Of a stretch of 64,000 nt of DNA, positions 62,198 to 64,000 are shown one piece after another. Position 1 is the stretch's first letter. Each line of letters begins with the position of its first letter. The DNA is from Allodiplogaster sudhausi. Its lineage: Eukaryota; Nematoda; Chromadorea; Rhabditida; Diplogasteridae. The stretch lies in the NCBI GenBank assembly GCA_945643635.1, contig CALZFC010000035.1, positions 4,294,501-4,358,500 on the forward strand, read 5' to 3'. The notes beneath the pieces were generated by a model that did no database searches, was not told the DNA's origin, and was given only the letters and a program-made list of their open reading frames with translations. A program made the position numbers and the translations under genes.

Positions 62198-63938
62198 GAT
62201 CTTTTTGAAAATTATGTAAATAAATTAGATGAAAATAATCATGCGTAACAAAACTTCGATCAGGATGAGATTCGAACTCACGCGGGAAATTCCCATTGGA
62301 TTAGCAGTCCAACGCCTTAACCACTCGGCCACCTGATCAGACAATTTCCAACAAAGACAAAAAGAGTTTGTCTTTTGCCTGCTGTGCTCCATATTTATGA
62401 AACACTGCAAACAATGCGCTCTCAACTCCGTATTCACTGTCGATTAAGGGGGTTTGAATTTTCGTATAGATGTGCAGCGATGTCCGAGTGGTTAAGGAGT
62501 TGGACTTGAAATCCAATGGGCATTGCCCGCGTAGGTTCGAACCCTGCTCGCTGCGGATCTTTTTGAAAATTATGTAAATAAATTAGATAAAAATAATCAT
62601 GCGTAACAAAACTTCGATCAGGATGAGATTCGAACTCACGCGGGAAATTCCCATTGGATTAGCAGTCCAACGCCTTAACCACTCGGCCACCTGATCAGAC
62701 AAACGCCTTAACCACTCGGCCACCTGATCAGACAATGTCCAACAAAGACAAAAAGAGTTTGTCTTTTGCCTGCTGTGCTCCATATTTATGAAACACTGCA
62801 AACTATGCGCTCTAAACTCCGTATTCACTGTCGATTAAGGGGGTTTGAATTTTCGTATAGATGTGCAGCGATGTCCGAGTGGTTAAGGAGTTGGACTTGA
62901 AATCCAATGGGCATTGCCCGCGTAGGTTCGAACCCTGCTCGCTGCGGATCTTTTTGAAAATTATGTAAATAAATTAGATGAAAATAATCATGCGTAACAA
63001 AACTTCGATCAGGATGAGATTCGAACTCACGCGGGAAATTCCCATTGGATTAGCAGTCCAACGCCTTAACCACTCGGCCACCTGATCAGACAATGTCCAA
63101 CAAAGACAAAAAGAGTTTGTCTTTTGCCTGCTGTGCTCCATATTTATGAAACACTGCAAACAATGCCGTCTCAACTCCGTATTCACTGTCGATTAAGGGG
63201 GTTTGAATTTTCGTATAGATGTGCAGCGATTCCGAGTGGTTAAGGAGTTGGACTTGAAATCCAATGGGCATTGCCCGCGTAGGTTCGAACCCTGCTCGCT
63301 GCGGATCTTTTTGAAAGTAATGTAAATAAATTAGATGAAAATAATCATGCGTAACAAAACTTCGATCAGGATGAGATTCGAACTCACGCGGGAAATTCCC
63401 ATTGGATTAGCAGTCCAACGCCTTAACCACTCGGCCACCTGATCAGACAATGTCCAACAAAGACAAAAAGAGTTTGTCTTTTGCCTGCTGTGCTCCATAT
63501 TTATGAAACACTGCAAACTATGCGCTCTAAACTCCGTATTCACTGTCGATTAAGGGGGTTTGAATTTTCGTATAGATGTGCAGCGATGTCCGAGTGGTTA
63601 AGGAGTTGGACTTGAAATCCAATGGGCATTGCCCGCGTAGGTTCGAACCCTGCTCGCTGCGGATCTTTTTGAAAATTATGTAAATAAATTAGATAAAAAT
63701 AATCATGCGTAACAAAACTTCGATCAGGATGAGATTCGAACTCACGCGGGAAATTCCCATTGGATTAGCAGTCCAACGCCTTAACCACTCGGCCACCTGA
63801 TCAGACAATTTCCAACAAAGACAAAAAAGAGTTTGTCTTTTGCCTGCTGTGCTCCATATTTATGAAACACTGCAAACAATGCGGTCTCAACTCCGTATTC
63901 ACTGTCGATTAAGGGGGTTTGAATTTTCGTATAGATGT

Positions 63939-64000
63939 GCAGCGATGTCCGAGTGGTTAAGGAGTTGGACTTGAAATCCAATGGGCATTGCCCGCGTAGG
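63939..64000 (+). tRNA. tRNA-Ser(TGA), cut by the window edge
   Basis: The first 62 nt match the reference copy through the variable arm; the T-arm and acceptor 3' strand lie beyond the window. It shows that the array continues to the right. Confidence 0.9.

Larger units (their letters stand above)
46161..64000. repeat. Tandem tRNA-Ser pair array, block 3 (homogeneous)
   Basis: Units are almost identical and mostly exactly 358 bp. GCT genes have low coordinates 46181, 46890, 47248, 47606, 48205, 48563, 48921, 49279, 49880, 50238, 50596, 50954, 51312, 51913, 52271, 52629, 53020, 53377, 53735, 54093, 54451, 54809, 55167, 55525, 55883, 56241, 56599, 56957, 57315, 57671, 58059, 58417, 58806, 59406, 59763, 60121, 60479, 60836, 61194, 61552, 61910, 62257, 62615, 63006, 63363 and 63721. 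TGA genes start at 46398, 46749, 47107, 47465, 48064, 48422, 48780, 49138, 49739, 50097, 50455, 50813, 51171, 51772, 52130, 52488, 52879, 53236, 53594, 53952, 54310, 54668, 55026, 55384, 55742, 56100, 56458, 56816, 57174, 57531, 57918, 58276, 58665, 59265, 59622, 59980, 60338, 60695, 61053, 61411, 61769, 62474, 62865, 63223 (one base short) and 63580; 63939 is cut by the window edge. Small linked variants (ACAATGTCC or ACAATTTCC; GCGCTC or GCGGTC) alternate between neighbours. Confidence 0.95.

Overview
The window is eukaryotic nuclear DNA, most likely from a nematode. The one multi-exon gene has nine introns of only 39-49 nt with short AT-rich acceptors, and the RNA genes are eukaryotic-type serine tRNAs with A/B boxes, a long variable arm, no encoded CCA and T-run terminators. 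The species cannot be named from sequence alone.

About nine tenths of the window is a tandem 'tRNA satellite'. The basic unit is about 358 bp and carries two serine tRNA genes in head-to-head (divergent) orientation: tRNA-Ser(GCT) on the minus strand and tRNA-Ser(TGA) on the plus strand. Their 5' ends face each other across a spacer of about 135 nt with a 9-bp perfect hairpin, and their 3' ends converge on the neighbouring unit through T-run terminators. I count about 140 full-length GCT-type genes and roughly 125 full-length TGA-type genes (some degenerate), plus about 35 plus-strand copies that lack the variable arm or are truncated.

Layout: 1-576 unique left flank with no recognisable gene; 577-10768 array block 1, with a 3.09-kb higher-order repeat; 10769-21972 a scrambled block in which tRNA units alternate with five copies of a 564-bp AT-rich segment and many tRNAs are pseudogenes; 21973-26842 a 4,870-bp DNA transposon; 26843-46160 array block 2, with a 6.06-kb higher-order repeat, recurrent GGA-anticodon variants and copies without variable arms; 46161-64000 a nearly homogeneous array that runs off the right edge.

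The transposon is the main discovery candidate. It is bounded by TTAA duplications and 18-bp inverted termini (15/18 matching), and it sits in the TTAA of the D-loop of a tRNA-Ser(GCT) gene. All its genes lie on the minus strand. In transcription order they are: a small cysteine-rich protein resembling the cytoplasmic zinc ('ballast') domain of the P2X7 receptor; a THAP-type C2CH zinc-finger exon; and a ten-exon, 580-residue RNase H-fold transposase whose reading frame is intact through every predicted junction. TTAA target, THAP finger and this transposase type together point to a Kolobok-like element. One in-frame TAA in the linker separates the THAP part from the catalytic part. The AT-rich segment of the scrambled block also begins exactly at a D-loop TTAA, so the array may be a repeated landing site for TTAA-specific elements.
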